Positions 36,301 through 49,014 of a stretch of 64,000 nucleotides of DNA are shown one piece after another. Position numbers and translations under genes: made by a program. Location: positions 3,906,001-3,970,000 of the forward strand of contig NEEC01000004.1 in the NCBI GenBank assembly GCA_002189035.1, given 5' to 3'. Below the pieces are notes generated by a model. That model was given only the letters and a program-made list of their open reading frames with translations, did no database searches and was not told the origin of the DNA. The stretch comes from Utricularia gibba (taxonomy: Eukaryota; Streptophyta; Magnoliopsida; Lamiales; Lentibulariaceae). Each line of letters opens with the position of its first letter. Position 1 is the first letter of the stretch.

Positions 36301-38277
36301 GAGGATGAATAATATTTTTAAGTGATAATTATTTTATGATTTCGGGATTAGAATGTGTTTGATAGATGGATCTAGATATATGTCATATATATAATGAAAA
36401 GATATTTGAATTGTGATTTGAAATGATTAGTTTTATATTTATTTAAAAGTGAATAAAATTATATATATAGTTTTAATTTATCTTAAATTGATTTTAAATT
36501 AAAGTAATTAGTTTAATTTAAAAATTATTAGAAAAGGTAGATGTTAAATAAAACATACTTTAAAACCAACTAACACACAATACCTAACGCTGTTAAAACA
36601 ACTCCATTAACAAATTTGGCATTCTAAACAATAACAATCGATGTCGTTAAAAAGGCAGTTTGGGAACCAACAAATCCTGCTTCGCCACGTGTGTGTGCGG
36701 ACACATGGGCCCTCTGTGTCCACCCAAGTCCCTACACCTTCCCCACACACGAAGCTGCTGTTTCACGTGAAAAAATCAATAGTAACGCCCGTGTGTGCAC
36801 TAAGGTACAACGCAGGCTTCGGAAGGTACAATGCGCACTTCGTGTTACCGCGAGATAGCGACGGCAGATGACGGCGTCACCGTCTCTATAAGTTCCCACG
36901 GCGTGAGGCTCGGGTGCGTCTCCAGTTTCCATTTTCACGCCACAAAACGAAGCGACATTTCACCTCACCCGGATTCATCTGTTTCCCCGATGTGGACGCT
37001 CTGAGATTCTGGTTTCGTTTTGTTATGTTGCTCCTATCTCTTTGTGACATCCGACCACTGTTTGTTTCTTTTTCAACGCTGGACAAGCCTCCTGGGTTTT
37101 CTCTACACACCTGCAGGAGGATTGGAATGTTTTCTTTTCTCGACCTCTGAGTGGGTCTTCGTCCTTCGACGGACCGGCTTCTGTTCTTCTTTTTTTTTCA
37201 AATAATTTCCCGTTTCATGTTCCTTTTTTCTTCTGTCCAAAGCTGTAAACGTTGGAGCGAGAGAGATTGAGGATTCTGATAAAGAACCATTTAGACTAAA
37301 AGCTTCTTACCACATTTCCGTTTCAGCAGTATTTTCATCCTTGAGGTGCGTATCTGTATTTGTGTGAACTTGTGCGCAGGGGTATGATTGTTGGGCTTTT
37401 TTCTGTTGCCGGAATCCTTGTACTAATTTCCCTGTGTTGAAAATTGTTCAGAGAGTACAGTTGGTGAAGGGGGAGGAGGAGGAAGATACGGCGTGTTCAG
37501 TTAAGGTGAGTCACAATCAACTCGAGTTAATGTTTGCACGGATTCTTGAACATCTGTTGAGAGATACTGCTCGCTTTCATTGTTGCTGTGCCTGCATTCA
37601 TTGCTCCTGCTCTTTCTCTTCAAGTTTTTTCAGATTCCATCAGTCACTCTTGTGATTGTCTGGCTTTGGACATCTCAGCCGAGAAATATCCATACTTATT
37701 ATTTCATTGTGTGGAGGAAGCACAGCCGCAGGCAACCCACTTTCCCATTTTTGCATTCCTTATGCATGCATCAACTACTCTTATTCTCTCGCTTCTTAAA
37801 TCCCTGCTTCAGCTGATTCCTAACCCGTTTCCCTCTTCGTCTTTTTATTAATTGCACTCTCATCTGGTTGTTGTTTGGTTACCGGGAGAATGGTTTTTAT
37901 TGAATAAGCAAAACAAAGATTCCTCATTACTAGCCTCCGTGGAGTTCATTATCTCTGCATTTATTATGCTTCTTAATTCACTGTAACTACCGTTCACAAC
38001 CTCAGCATTCGAATAAAGTTGTCATATGTGTTCATAAACAGAGACAGAGCAGCATAAACTGGTTTGCCATGCGGCTATCTGTCAATACATAGAGTTGTTT
38101 GAATCTTTTGTCATTGCCATCTCCCTCTTTTTCTCTTTTTTTTGTATATAATTCCCGGGAATCATCTCATTCTTACCGGCCTTAGAAGATGTGGTTTTGA
38201 AACTTCACCCAGAGTTTAGAAATCATGCGTTAGTTCATCTCAGGGGAAGGACACCAAGAGCTGAGGAATATTATAAA
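33301..38277. other. Intergenic, then promoter and 5' leader of the BRX gene
   Basis: 33301–36600 is AT-rich, with a foldback at 33855–33975 and no gene I can support. From about 36640 GC content rises and the region looks like promoter plus a long, probably intron-containing 5' leader (pyrimidine-rich tracts and several GT–AG pairs between 37000 and 38270). Small open frames here match nothing. Confidence 0.45.
33855..33975. repeat. Foldback sequence with ATCGATAA core arms
   Basis: The left part (GACAACCCGAAAATCGATAA) returns inverted at the right (TTATCGATTGTCGG) around a short AT-rich centre. Related GGTTCGG/TTATCGATT words occur at 27095–27300. This may be a small foldback element. Confidence 0.5.
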
Positions 38278-40506
38278 ATGCTGACGTGCATCACTTGCTC
38301 GAAGCAACGACTGGAAGGCGACGATGGGGACGCTCCGCGTGGGTTTCCCAATACTAAAGACGGCGTCAAAAGCCTGACATCGCAGGTTCTTACTTCTTCC
38401 ATCTGCAGCATGAAGTAGTATTCGTATCTTTTGCTTTTCATTACCTTTGCTTTAATCCTCTGGAAGTTCTCTTTTTGAACCCCAAAACCCAAGGATCGAT
38501 CTGATCCTGCACATCACTATTGCTTTTCTCTCGTCCAATGACGGGTGGGGAGGGCCCTCCAAAAGTGGTCACTTTCTGGGTCCCTAAAAAATCGAAAAAC
38601 TGAAGCTTGATCTGGCAATGGAGGTGAAGGGCAAAACAGTCTTTTCACCTCTGCACGATGCACTGCATCACAACACCTGTGGAATCACTCCACACATATT
38701 ACAGGAAAGTGGCCTATCAAGCATTTATTTAGTATGGGTGTGTCTGCCACTCCCCCAGACCTTGGATCATGTGTCGGAATCATCATAATCTTGGTCCCTA
38801 CGCTTACCATGTTGTCCGTTCTTGTTATCACTACCCTACTTATCCTCACATGTTTTACAATTTTGATACATTTGAAAGAAAATGTCAGAGGGTGAACTAA
38901 AGTTTGAGGCTTGCCTTTATTTTTTGGGATTGGAGATGGGTGGATGAGTAAATCACTTTGGAAAATGCTACTACTGTGTTAAGCTTCTGCTGTCAGACTT
39001 GTTTGAAATTGATTCTTGATGGGTTCTTACAAACGTGTGGTAATGTTTGATGGACGGATGGATGCTGTATTGAGCTTACTTTACTGGAAACGAAAAGAAT
39101 CTTACTGTTTCTGGTGCAAATCTTTTCCCAAAGGGATTTTAGAAAAGACATCACTTGCAATACTTAAGAGTTGTTGTCCTTTGTGTCATCGTTATGTCAA
39201 ATTCTGGGAGATTTCTTGCTTAAGGCATAGAGCAAGTCATCATGTAAATTCTGAGCTGTGTCAATAAATCATTCAATCAATTGCTTTAAATATTTGTCTT
39301 GTTTGCACTTTATTCGTCTGCTTTTCCTTTTGAATGAGAGATCTCCCTTTCTTGGAACCAAAATGAAGCTGCTTGGTGTATCTGTGACCGAAATGCATGT
39401 GTTTCAGATAAAAGACATAGCTCTAAAGGTGTCGGGATCGCACAAGAGCAAAGAGAACGGGGGAATGAAGAGGGCGCATGGGATTCCACATCCACCATAT
39501 CTGCATCAGCAGGGAACAGGAGGCTCAAGTTGTTCCTCTACTCCAGCATGGGATTATCACAACAACAGTAAGACACGCACTGGGGTTTCAAGATTCAGTG
39601 CATTTAGTAGCAATGGTATACCTGGACCCAATGCTGTCCTGCTGCAACATGATGACAATGAACCTAGAGAGTGGACGTCTCAAGTGGAGCCTGGGGTGCA
39701 GATCACATTCGTGTCCCTTCCTCGTGGTGGCAATGAACTCAAACGAATCCGTTTCAGGTACCCAAATCTCCATGCTCCTATTTTTTGCTGGTGAAATTTG
39801 AGGTTTCAGTGTTGCATTGTTGGTGAAGCCGGGAGATGTTCAACAAATGGCAAGCGCAGAGGTGGTGGGGCGAAAACTACGACCGCATCATGGAGCTTTA
39901 CAACGTGCAGAGGTTCAATCCGCAAGGTGTCAACACGCCTGGGAGATCCGAAGATGGAGTGAGTAGAGAGTTTTGAGGACTGCTCTTCAGCATCTCTCAT
40001 GGATGCTCTGTGCTTGATTATCATTTGCTAAGAGTGAACTCACTTGGCCCTGCAGAGGGACTCCAGTTACTCACGGCTGGAAAGCCCAAGAGTCACCGGC
40101 GCAACTCCGGCGAGGCACAGCAGATTCCATCAATACCAGCCTCCTCATCCACGGGCTCCCGAGATGGACGCCTCAAGAACCACCACATCTTCAAGAGACG
40201 AGGCGTCGGTTTCCATCAGCAACGCAAGCGAAATCGAGACGGAGTGGATCGAGGAAGATGAACCGGGAGTTTTTATCACCATCAGGCAGCTGGTTGACGG
40301 CACCAGAGAGCTCCGCCGGGTGCGATTTAGGTACGTTAGCAACCCATCGGCCGCCGCCGTACCTCCACCCTTCCGGTTAGGTTCATGGATGCTTACTGCT
40401 TTTCCTCCGTTTTTGCAGCCGGCAAAGGTTCGGCGAGGTGCACGCGAAGCTGTGGTGGGACACGAACAGGGACAGGATACAGTCCCAGTATCTTTGCCAA
40501 AACTAG
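38278..40506 (+). CDS. BRX: BREVIS RADIX family protein
   Basis: Five exons in phase: 38278–38385, 39408–39757, 39829–39958, 40056–40330 and 40419–40506, giving 316 residues. BRX proteins are plant-only, membrane-associated or nuclear regulators of root and vascular growth in auxin, brassinosteroid and cytokinin crosstalk. The N-terminus MLTCITCSK has the Cys pair that is palmitoylated in this family. SLTSQIKDIALKVSG is the KDMALK-type block. Two BRX domains follow at about residues 122–181 and 256–311, each closing with RIRFSREMFNKWQAQRWW or RVRFSRQRFGEVHAKLWW. Both domains are split by an intron at the same place (within the Ser codon after RF), as expected from domain duplication. Intron 1 is long (about 1.0 kb). 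It is convergent with the kinase gene, 286 bases from stop to stop. The specific BRX-like paralogue is not resolved. Confidence 0.92.
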
Positions 40507-40792
40507 CTGGATCCTGGATCCTTTATCTGATCATCTAACACTAAAAAAACAAGCTGAAGATTGGGGGGAGGGGGTTTTGTTGCTCACTGTTACTGCTATG
40601 CTTCTTTTGTGTTTGGGAAAATGCGCAGGAGGTTATATCATGCATGCTATCCTTATGAAGGGATTGTTGTTAACAAGTAGCACATGTCATGAACAAAACC
40701 AGTGCGAAGGCAAGGAAATCATTGGAGGTGTAAACCGAAACGAACAAACGATGGGCAGTGCAGGGGATGGATCGGAATGCAATGTTTCTTTC

Positions 40793-43649
40793 TTACCCAG
40801 CTACCTTTCTGATACACGAAGCTCTACTTGGGATGGCGTCTTGAGCTCGATGCATCAGCGTGCCTGATTTGCCACCATGCCATCCACCTGCTTTCATGGC
40901 TGGAGGCGGCAGCACAGGTGGCTTAACAAGTGGCGGCCTACGAGGGGGTAACTTCGGGTTCGACAGTTTCTCGGATGTGCAATCAGGTCCAATGGAATTA
41001 TTCGTAACTGTCATTAAAAGGCATCCATCGATTGGAATGTCTCTCAAGGAGATGAAAAATGTGCACGACTAGAGATATATATATATATATATAGCTTGCT
41101 TGGTGGTTAGGGAATTACCCGGCATAATCACTCCAGGAGGGCGATATTTTTGCTGTTGCTTGACAGGGGTCAGGTTCTTGATGTTTTTTGATCCACCCTG
41201 CATGATGAAGAAAAGGTTAACAGGAGGAGGAAACGGCCTGTCGTTTACAAAAACTGCCATTCTAACCTGATAGTTTAGGTTCAACTTCCTTTGCACACCT
41301 GGGTCAGAAAACGTCCGTGGGTAAGGACAGCTAAGAAGGAAATAGCAACGGCCATCGAGCACAAAAATTAGCATTTACGAACCTGGGCTAACATAAACCT
41401 GATGTCTGGATGCAGAGAAGAAGTCGCTAGGGGACTTGGGATTTGAAAGGCTGCTCAAAAGCTTGCTATCATTCTCTTGCTGCAAACTGCTCTTTGCCCC
41501 AGCTGCAAGAATACAAGCTGCCTAATTTTCCATTCTGATTTCGTCTTTGTGAAAACTGAAAAAGGAAAATTTTTCAAGGAGGGGGTAGCCGCCACGAACC
41601 TGAATGAGGGGTCTTTGAGAAAGCAACTTTTGGGCGAAGTGAAGGAGGAACATAATAGCAGCTCTGCCGAAATGGTAACATGTAAGAAAATAGAGCTTGT
41701 CAGAACATTCTCAAGAAAATCCCAACCAGTTCATAGATGGAAAATTACAAAACAAGCAAGCCACCTGAAAAAAAGGGTGCTGAAGAGCCTCAAGAGCTGT
41801 TGGTCTGCTGCACGGGTTCCAGGAGCAAAGAGACTGGGATTGAAAAGGAATAAAAATTGTAAGTGTGATACCAGAAAAACGGTTGACAGTCAAGGGGCTT
41901 ATTCCATGAAAAAGGTTCAGAAATTAGAAAAAATCTTAGTCAAGTAAACGTAAATAGAGAACACTTCACCTTTGTAAGATTGACAGCATCCTCACAAACT
42001 CCTGGCATCAACAATGAAGGATGAACTCCAGCAACCTGATAAACAATAGTTTAAGACCACGAATATAAACTCATTTGGCAATCTCATACAGGAGACATAG
42101 GGTTCGCTGACAGAATGATGCTCAAACACGATGCTATCATGTGTCAAAATATTTCTATCAAGAAATAAACCTATTTAACTAAAAATTAATATTAGCACAG
42201 GCTCTACATGAAAAATAGAACTATCGAATTAGCATTATGGGGTGTATGAAGATAGAATTGTTACACATGGAAATTGATAATTGATGGCATCAGCAAGTTT
42301 CAAGCCCTCTGGCCACACATCCTTGGCTGGGCTACCGAGTACACAGCATATCTTGTAAATCTCATCAGCCTCACTAAGATGAATAAAAAAACATTTTCAG
42401 AATCTCCTGGTGCCCATAAGCAGCGAACAGGCGAAAAAAAAAGAAAGGAAGGAAGAAAAAGACAAACCACAAGGGTAATACCTTGATCCAGGAAAAAGAG
42501 GCCGAAGTGTAAACAACTCAGCCATTATTGCGCCCATAGCCCACATGTCTAGTAAAAGATGATATAAGTTAACCGTCAAAATCTAAAGAGAAGTACCGCA
42601 CCAAGTCAAACATACTCACCAACTGGAGCTCCATAGACACGAGACTGAAGTAACACCTCTGGGCACGGTACCTGAATGTAGCAGTTGTAAGGCTCGGGAA
42701 AAAATCAGCACAGAAGAAAATAAAGTAAAATCATCCACCCACCATCTAGTTGAAACATATTCTGTGAACGGAGGTACAGAATCTATCTCGCGTGCCAGAC
42801 CAAAGTCAGCAATTTTAATAATGTCCTTGGACACGAGCAAATTCTCTGCATGAGAAAAAAGGAGAATACACAACTAAAACCACAATACAGTGAACTTGCA
42901 GAATCACAAAAATAGATCCTTGTTATTGTAAAATGACTATATGGAACTCGTAGAAACGTGTAACAATTAACCTGGTTTGAGGTCACGATGGAAGTAGCCA
43001 CGTTCATGTATGTAAGCAAGACCCTGAAAGACTTGGAAGCACCAATTCTTCACTTCTGACTCAGGAAAAAGGTTCGCACGATCCTTCATAAGCTGGTATA
43101 GATTGCATTCCTGAAAAGAAAATTATGGCTTAGATAATAGAAACTGAGAAATGCAGAATGCAGGAAGAGAGATGATTCATACCATATACTCAAACACGAA
43201 ATACAGAACATCATGCTCCCTAATAACTTCCTTCAGCTTAACAACGTTCTTGTGATTCATTTTCCTTAGTGACTGCATACAAAAGAAAGTAATTAGTCTG
43301 GATAAGTGTTCAATCTACAGCATACAAAGATAAGGATGTCACCTTTACTTCTCTGAGATTGACACATTCTTCCCATGAATAATACTTTTTTTTCATCTTC
43401 TTGATTGCAACCTGCAGATCTCATAAGCACAGCTATTGTAAATCAGGAATAATGAGTATCACACAAGGAAGAACTAAAGCAAGTAGTACGCTTACCACTT
43501 CCCCAGATTGCTTGCTTATAGCACGCCACACACTTCCAAATGTACCATTACCAACTTCTTTAATGATTTTATACCTGCACCGACACTTAAAGTTTCTGAC
43601 GCAGCATGGGAAATGAACAAGCACCAGAAAGTGACTCTCACCTTTCCAT
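40793..43649 (-). CDS. MHK: MHK / MAK-type serine/threonine kinase (RCK family, CDKF-4-like), with one-base frameshift
   Basis: Sixteen coding exons, from the right: 43642–43649, 43496–43574, 43343–43411, 43183–43272, 42972–43110, 42743–42845, 42620–42671, 42482–42548, 42265–42373, 41970–42035, 41765–41833, 41600–41663, 41383–41502, 41267–41298, 41119–41197 and 40793–41040. With one base restored this gives about 464 residues. Kinase motifs in order: [34 protein letters not shown], activation loop [11 protein letters not shown] (TEY), DMWAMG, and [13 protein letters not shown] closing the domain. The tail has [22 protein letters not shown] and MKAGGWHG, as in Arabidopsis MHK. The frame breaks in exon 7 at the GGG run 42661–42663: the conserved RAPEVLLQ block needs one more base. 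The last exon's acceptor (41040) is my least certain splice site. Function inferred: mammalian MAK/ICK act on cilia; the plant role is unclear. Confidence 0.88.
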
Positions 43650-45018
43650 TATTGTAACTGCAATGGCTTGCGAACTCTGCTTATTCAGAAAACGGGGTGT
43701 ATGAAAAACTTGTGGTAAGTTTCTATTTCTAGTAACAACTCAAAACAGATGCTGTTAAGATGTCTAAACGATGTGACAGAATCCGTCATCAATGCTCCAG
43801 CTGCTTTTATAAGAACACAAACTCATAGGCATAATTGATGGGATCCACAGCCATATACATTACAGAAACCAAATCATGGACCCTCATATGAAAAATGGCT
43901 GTGGTAATGAGATACTGCAGAACATCACCATGATGATACAAAAAAGGCAGCGAAAATCAGTTTCTTCCAAATGGATCAAGTTTGTGATCCACCGTAATCA
44001 ACTCAAACTTCACAACATTGTCGCCCAACAGATAAATTTAGGCATTAAAACGGGCATCCAACGCCATCAACTAAGCATAGAGAGAAGTGTGGAATGATGA
44101 CTTAGCCAATAAAATCTCACACGAGCAGAAAAAATCAGATAACGCAGAAACTTCTACGGCACTTGAAGACTTAGTCCTGTGGTCAAAGAAAAAATGATGA
44201 ATTTACATTACAAATGACTAGCTTAGACTGAAATATAATGAATATGCTAATAGAAAGATGTTAAAAAAACGGGCAATGCAATATTCAACATTCTGAATAT
44301 AACATTAGAAGAGAAAAGATTCATATTCATATACTCACGCCAGTAAACTTCAAGAAAATTCACGAGGTACATGTTAGAATGTAACTCACTTGATGAAGCA
44401 CAGAGAATTCAGCATCCTCTTAATTGAAGCATGCATTCAGCCGCATGTAATTTACTTGTGAACTTTTTTTTTTCACTAAGTACAGTTTTGAACGGAAACC
44501 AGAAGAAAATCTCCAATGATAAGAAGCCGCCAATAAAATAATTCCCGGAAAGAGGAAACTCGTGGCAGGAAGCAATCTGACGAAACGCAAACTTGGGCCA
44601 TATCCTAGATAGCACTAATCCTTCCAAACTGCTATCTGAAAAAACCTGGTAACAAAGAACAAAGTGAGATGCACATCAACAAGAGATCAACACATCTACA
44701 TCTTCCTAATAAATTAAATAAATCAAATATATTCCATATATATAATTAAATGAAAAACACAATTAACACCAATTAACGCCACCAAACCCTAAATCGACGA
44801 AAACCCTTCCATTCACATCCAGGACGTGCAAAAAAAATCGGATCTCGTTCAAACAAGCAGCAAGCAAGCAAGCGGATAATCGGAGATGGAACTGGGGAAA
44901 AGGAATTACCGGCAGCGAAAACGGCATAACCTAGAGAGATGGAAGCCAGCGATGCCACAGTGTTTTCCCTCTCCAGAGTTCTTCCTTCCCCACACCGAAA
45001 GCGGAGAATTACAGTGCG
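43650..45018 (-). other. 5' leader of the MHK-like gene with a long leader intron
   Basis: No coding homology. A GC-rich stretch at about 44910–45000 ends, on the minus strand, with GCTGCCG before GTAATT, and looks like a non-coding first exon. The intron to the start-codon exon would be about 1.25 kb. A non-ATG frame at 44773–44958 is not credible as a gene. Confidence 0.5.
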
Positions 45019-45024
45019 TTTATA
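45019..45024 (-). promoter_or_regulatory. Possible TATA box of the MHK-like gene
   Basis: Minus strand TATAAA, within CCTTATAAACGC, sits just upstream of the inferred non-coding first exon. Spacing to a start site is plausible but unmeasured. Confidence 0.4.
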
Positions 45025-47441
45025 AGGTGGCGTAGCGTGGTAGAAAAGTCAACGAGATTCTATTCTTTTTTTTTCTTTTTGGAAACGATACGAATATTTC
45101 TCCTGATCAATGAATATTAGCAGATATTTAATATTTTTCGATTTATTCTTCTTAAATCGTCTCTTATTCTTTTATTTTCTAGTAATTTTATTATTTAAAC
45201 TGCAGGTCACCCACCATATTTCTTCTTTTTTATTTTACTGATAATAAAACAATAATCAAGATTTTTAATGGTCTATTTGCAATAGTTTCTGTTTTTGAAA
45301 AACGTTCTAGAATTCGTTTTGTTATAAAACACGATTAACTTTTAATTTAAAAAATAAAATTTTAAAAAAATTCTCATTATTTAGAAGATGGAAAACCTAA
45401 TTTGTTCTTTTTCAAAAGTAATTTTCGAGAATTGATATCAAAAAGAATATTAATAAATACAATTAAATTATCAGTAGACATCAATTAAACAAGTCAATTC
45501 TATTGTTAAAAAAATAATGAAGATTTAAAATAATTAAATAATAATTATATAATACATGATAACTCAAAAACACATGAAATATTAAGTAAATTTTACTATG
45601 AAAACAGTTGTGTAAAAATTGATTAATTAGATACAAAATAATTTTCAAACATTAAAACAATTTGAAAACGAAAATTGATTTTTTTTTCTTGATTCCATAT
45701 AGTACCTATTCTGTAAACGTAATTTATCGGAATAATTTTGTTTAGTGATTAAATAATATATTAATTAAAGAATATATTGTTCAGTTTTTTTATCTATTTT
45801 AAAATTTATTTATATTATAATATTAAATTTTATAATATAATTTAATAACATACTATAAAATAATTTTATATTTTTAAACTAATTCTATTTATATAATCTC
45901 AAATCTATTTTATTATATATAATCTGAATCACACATTCAAAATACAAAACATGCTCATAATCTAAAACGTACACCGTCTATATTGTGTGTCGGGGGCAAA
46001 TTGGACCTCTTACATATTACTTATGAGTAGTATGCAATTGTGCCACATTATTTAGTTTATTTCCAATTGCCATCTGAAAGATATGTGCAATTGTGAGCCT
46101 TGTGATTTAGTAACTGGCCTTGTGATTGAGACATTGCTAACAAGGAGCGAATTCAATAATCGGTAAGAGATATATTTTATATTTCTTTAACTAAATAAAA
46201 GATAGAGTTCATATAAGTAATTGTAGGGCTATTAAACTAATTTCAGTTGCTTTATATGATCAAATTTGGGCCGCCCGCTTGTTAGATGAGGTGGACATTA
46301 TGTCACCGCAAGATGGAACTAGTGAAGAACTTTTACGTAAACCAGGTTCGGTCTATCAAAAACAATGTGGTTCGTTATGGAAAATTCATTGAATTATAAT
46401 TAAAATAATTATGTATTTTGTAAAATTAATTTTATTTTTGCAATTGGAATACAAAATTATTTCACAACAGATATTGCGTGATGAAGTAGAGCACTATCGC
46501 ATGAGCTGCGCGTGTTGTGTAGTGTTTTATTTAATATTTTAAATTATTAAAAAATATCGTGAATCCATTGAATTAATAATTCATAATTTGGATAGTTTAA
46601 CCATTATTCAAATTATGATTGTATCGTTCGTTTTTTTTTAAATTTTATTTATAAAAGATATAAAATTCTAATTAAATTATATTGAATTATTTATTTGTTT
46701 AATTTTTTATATTGTTATTAAATCATGACAAATCAATCTTGATTTAAAAATTTGAATTTAAATTAATCATTATCGTAAATGGTTAATAATTTAAAACAAC
46801 TGAATTACGTTTTTTTGAATATTAGTTTTATTATTTTTTTAATATAAAAGATGAAAAAAATTTCTAGAAGAAGGTGACAATAGGAATTTGTTTCCATGAA
46901 TTGTAATGCGTACCATAAATTTGGATAATGACATATATATTGACGACTCTAAATCAATATTTATTGAGTAATTTCGCTGGCCTTTGACAGCCACAAGTCC
47001 ATCGCGTTCCCCCAAGAAACCCCTAATTTTCGATTGTGATCTACGCTGTGTACTGCACACGTCGCGATTACGTCTTCCTCTTGTGAGTATTCCATCAGCG
47101 TTCTTCGATTTCAAGTATGGTTTCTCCCGTTGTTCTGTTAAGTTTTTCGATAACGGTGGCGGGATATTGAATTGTGATGATAAAATCAACTTATTTTTAT
47201 GTTTCTTCGATGATCTTTGTCCCGCTCGTTGTGATTTAGGTTTTCTTGCGGCCTCGATTTTCTATAACCTATCCTGGGTAAAGATAGATTAGTTCCCAAC
47301 TAATGTTCACACACAAAGGGGAGGGTGAGAATGGGAACGGGTCACAATGATTTGTTGTGTGTTTTATGACTGAAACCTGAAACTGGGTGGGCATTCATAA
47401 CTATGTTCTTTAATTTGAATTGCAGACAGTTATTTAGGGGG
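45025..47441. other. AT-rich intergenic; 5' leader of the next gene from about 46980
   Basis: 45050–46950 is very AT-rich without any frame I can support. From about 46980 composition rises. A leader exon followed by an intron ending at 47425 fits the downstream gene. Confidence 0.5.
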
Positions 47442-48781
47442 ATGGACTTTCTGCCGATGTCGATGTTGATTCAGGAGACAAATGATTGCTCCTTTAACGA
47501 GCAAGATATTCATAGATGTCCATTTTTGAGGAACATAAATGAGCCCACCAACTTCTCTTTTGCTACCCTGAACTGTCCGATTCCTGTAAGTTTGATATTT
47601 CTTGCCAAGTTTAGTTTTGAATGATTGTGTTGATTCATGTGATTTTCATTGCTTCGCATCTCTGTGTTCAGTCTAAGGGATCGAGGGGACCAATATTTGA
47701 GGATGCTCCGAATTTCCAGTTGGCCTTCAAACTTTTTCATGGGAAAGATGGAGTTGTCCCATTATGCGTCGAGACCCTTGGCAATGAAGTGGAAACTGAG
47801 GCTGTTCCGCAATTTAATCCACTGGCTTCAAGAGCCGCTTCCATCAGCATGTCAGCGTTTGGGCCAGGAGGGCCGTTTGGATTTCACTCTCTTTTTGGAA
47901 AGATGCATTCGAAGAATCTGGATTCTTCAAAGAATAAAGACCAATCATCCAAGGTTTGTTTTATGAATCATCAGTTTTAGAAAGTGCAATATTGCGTTTT
48001 GCTCCATGATTTCCTGTTTAACTGAGTATGGTTCCTGTATTGTTCAATTTCAGGGTGATTCATCAAAGCATGAAGCTCTTGGGAATGAGTGGTTGGAAAC
48101 TGGGAACTGTCCAATTGCTAAGTCTTACCGAGCTGTAAGCAGCGTCCTCCCCCTCATTGCAGCAACGCTCAGGCCACCACCTGGAATAAAACTCAAATGC
48201 CCCCTGCCGTAGTTGCAGCTAGGGCGGCACTGGCCAAGACTGCTTTTGTCAAGTCTATGCGCCCGCAACCCTTACCAGCAAAGGTGCTCGTAATCGGACT
48301 CCTTGGAATAGCAGCTAATATCCCTCTTGGTGTCTGGAGAGAACACACGGAGAAGTTCTCCTTGTCTTGGTTTACTGCCATCCATGCTGCAATCCCATTC
48401 ATTGCCATGCTCAGGAAATCGGTAGTTATGCCCAAAACTGCCATGGCTTTGACCATCGCAGGTTCTGTACTCGGGCAAATGATCGGCTCCAGAGCTGAGC
48501 GCCTTCGACTGAAAGCAATATCAGAGAGAAAAGACATGATGGAAATGACCAAAGCACCTTCACCCCTTCTCCAGCCTCTGAAGCTTACAACTCATCAGAA
48601 GGTAACAGCACTTTGGCAACCACCACCGCCGGTATCTGCGGCCGGCATCGTCATGGATTGCTGTTGCTGGAAACTCTTCCCAGCAGGATCTCCGAGGCAC
48701 CATCATCACCTGCAAGTGTGTGTTTCTGAGGCGCATCATCTCCTTTGTCCATCTTCACTCACAGGAGCCATTAGGGAATGA
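47442..48781 (+). CDS. Conserved plant protein of unknown function, with one-base frameshift
   Basis: Coding exons 47442–47585, 47672–47953 and 48054–48781. With one base restored this is about 384 residues. The start ATG opens MDFLPMSMLIQETNDCS. The middle is polar. The C-terminal half is the conserved part: AKSYRAVSSVLPLIAATLRP, then ARAALAKTAFVKSMRPQPL, VLVIGLLGIAANIPLGVWRE, FTAIHAAIPFIAMLRKS and MALTIAGSVLGQMIGSRAER, which looks like three hydrophobic, possibly membrane-spanning segments. I have a sense of this as a widespread plant family without a known role; I do not assign a function. At the five-C run 48200–48204 the frame is one base short: upstream reads GIKLKCP, downstream PAVVAARAAL. 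The last ~60 residues (from about 48600) are low-complexity and may not be real; a splice donor-like GTAACA at 48601 offers another end. Confidence 0.75.
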
Positions 48782-49014
48782 ATAAAGTCAACCTGCTGTA
48801 GGTAATCTCTACAACAGGGAACGCGTGTATTATTGTGATAACTGGAATCGGATTACTGATTGTGAGTCCATGGAAGACGGGCTTGTTGAACTGCAACTAC
48901 TGTACTCTTAATAGAAACCGCTTTGAGCCATTGATATTGTGCATGGATGCACATGTATGCCAATTCTTGTAATAAGCTTAGAAATAGGAAAGAGATACAC
49001 AACAGAACTGTTGA

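Noticed and set aside
41477-41947. Plus-strand 156-codon frame
   Set aside because: It lies antisense to kinase exons 41600–41663 and 41765–41833 and their introns, has no domain, and is explained as a shadow.
44773-44958. Short minus-strand frame before the kinase gene
   Set aside because: Non-ATG start, no homology; better read as a non-coding first exon and intron.
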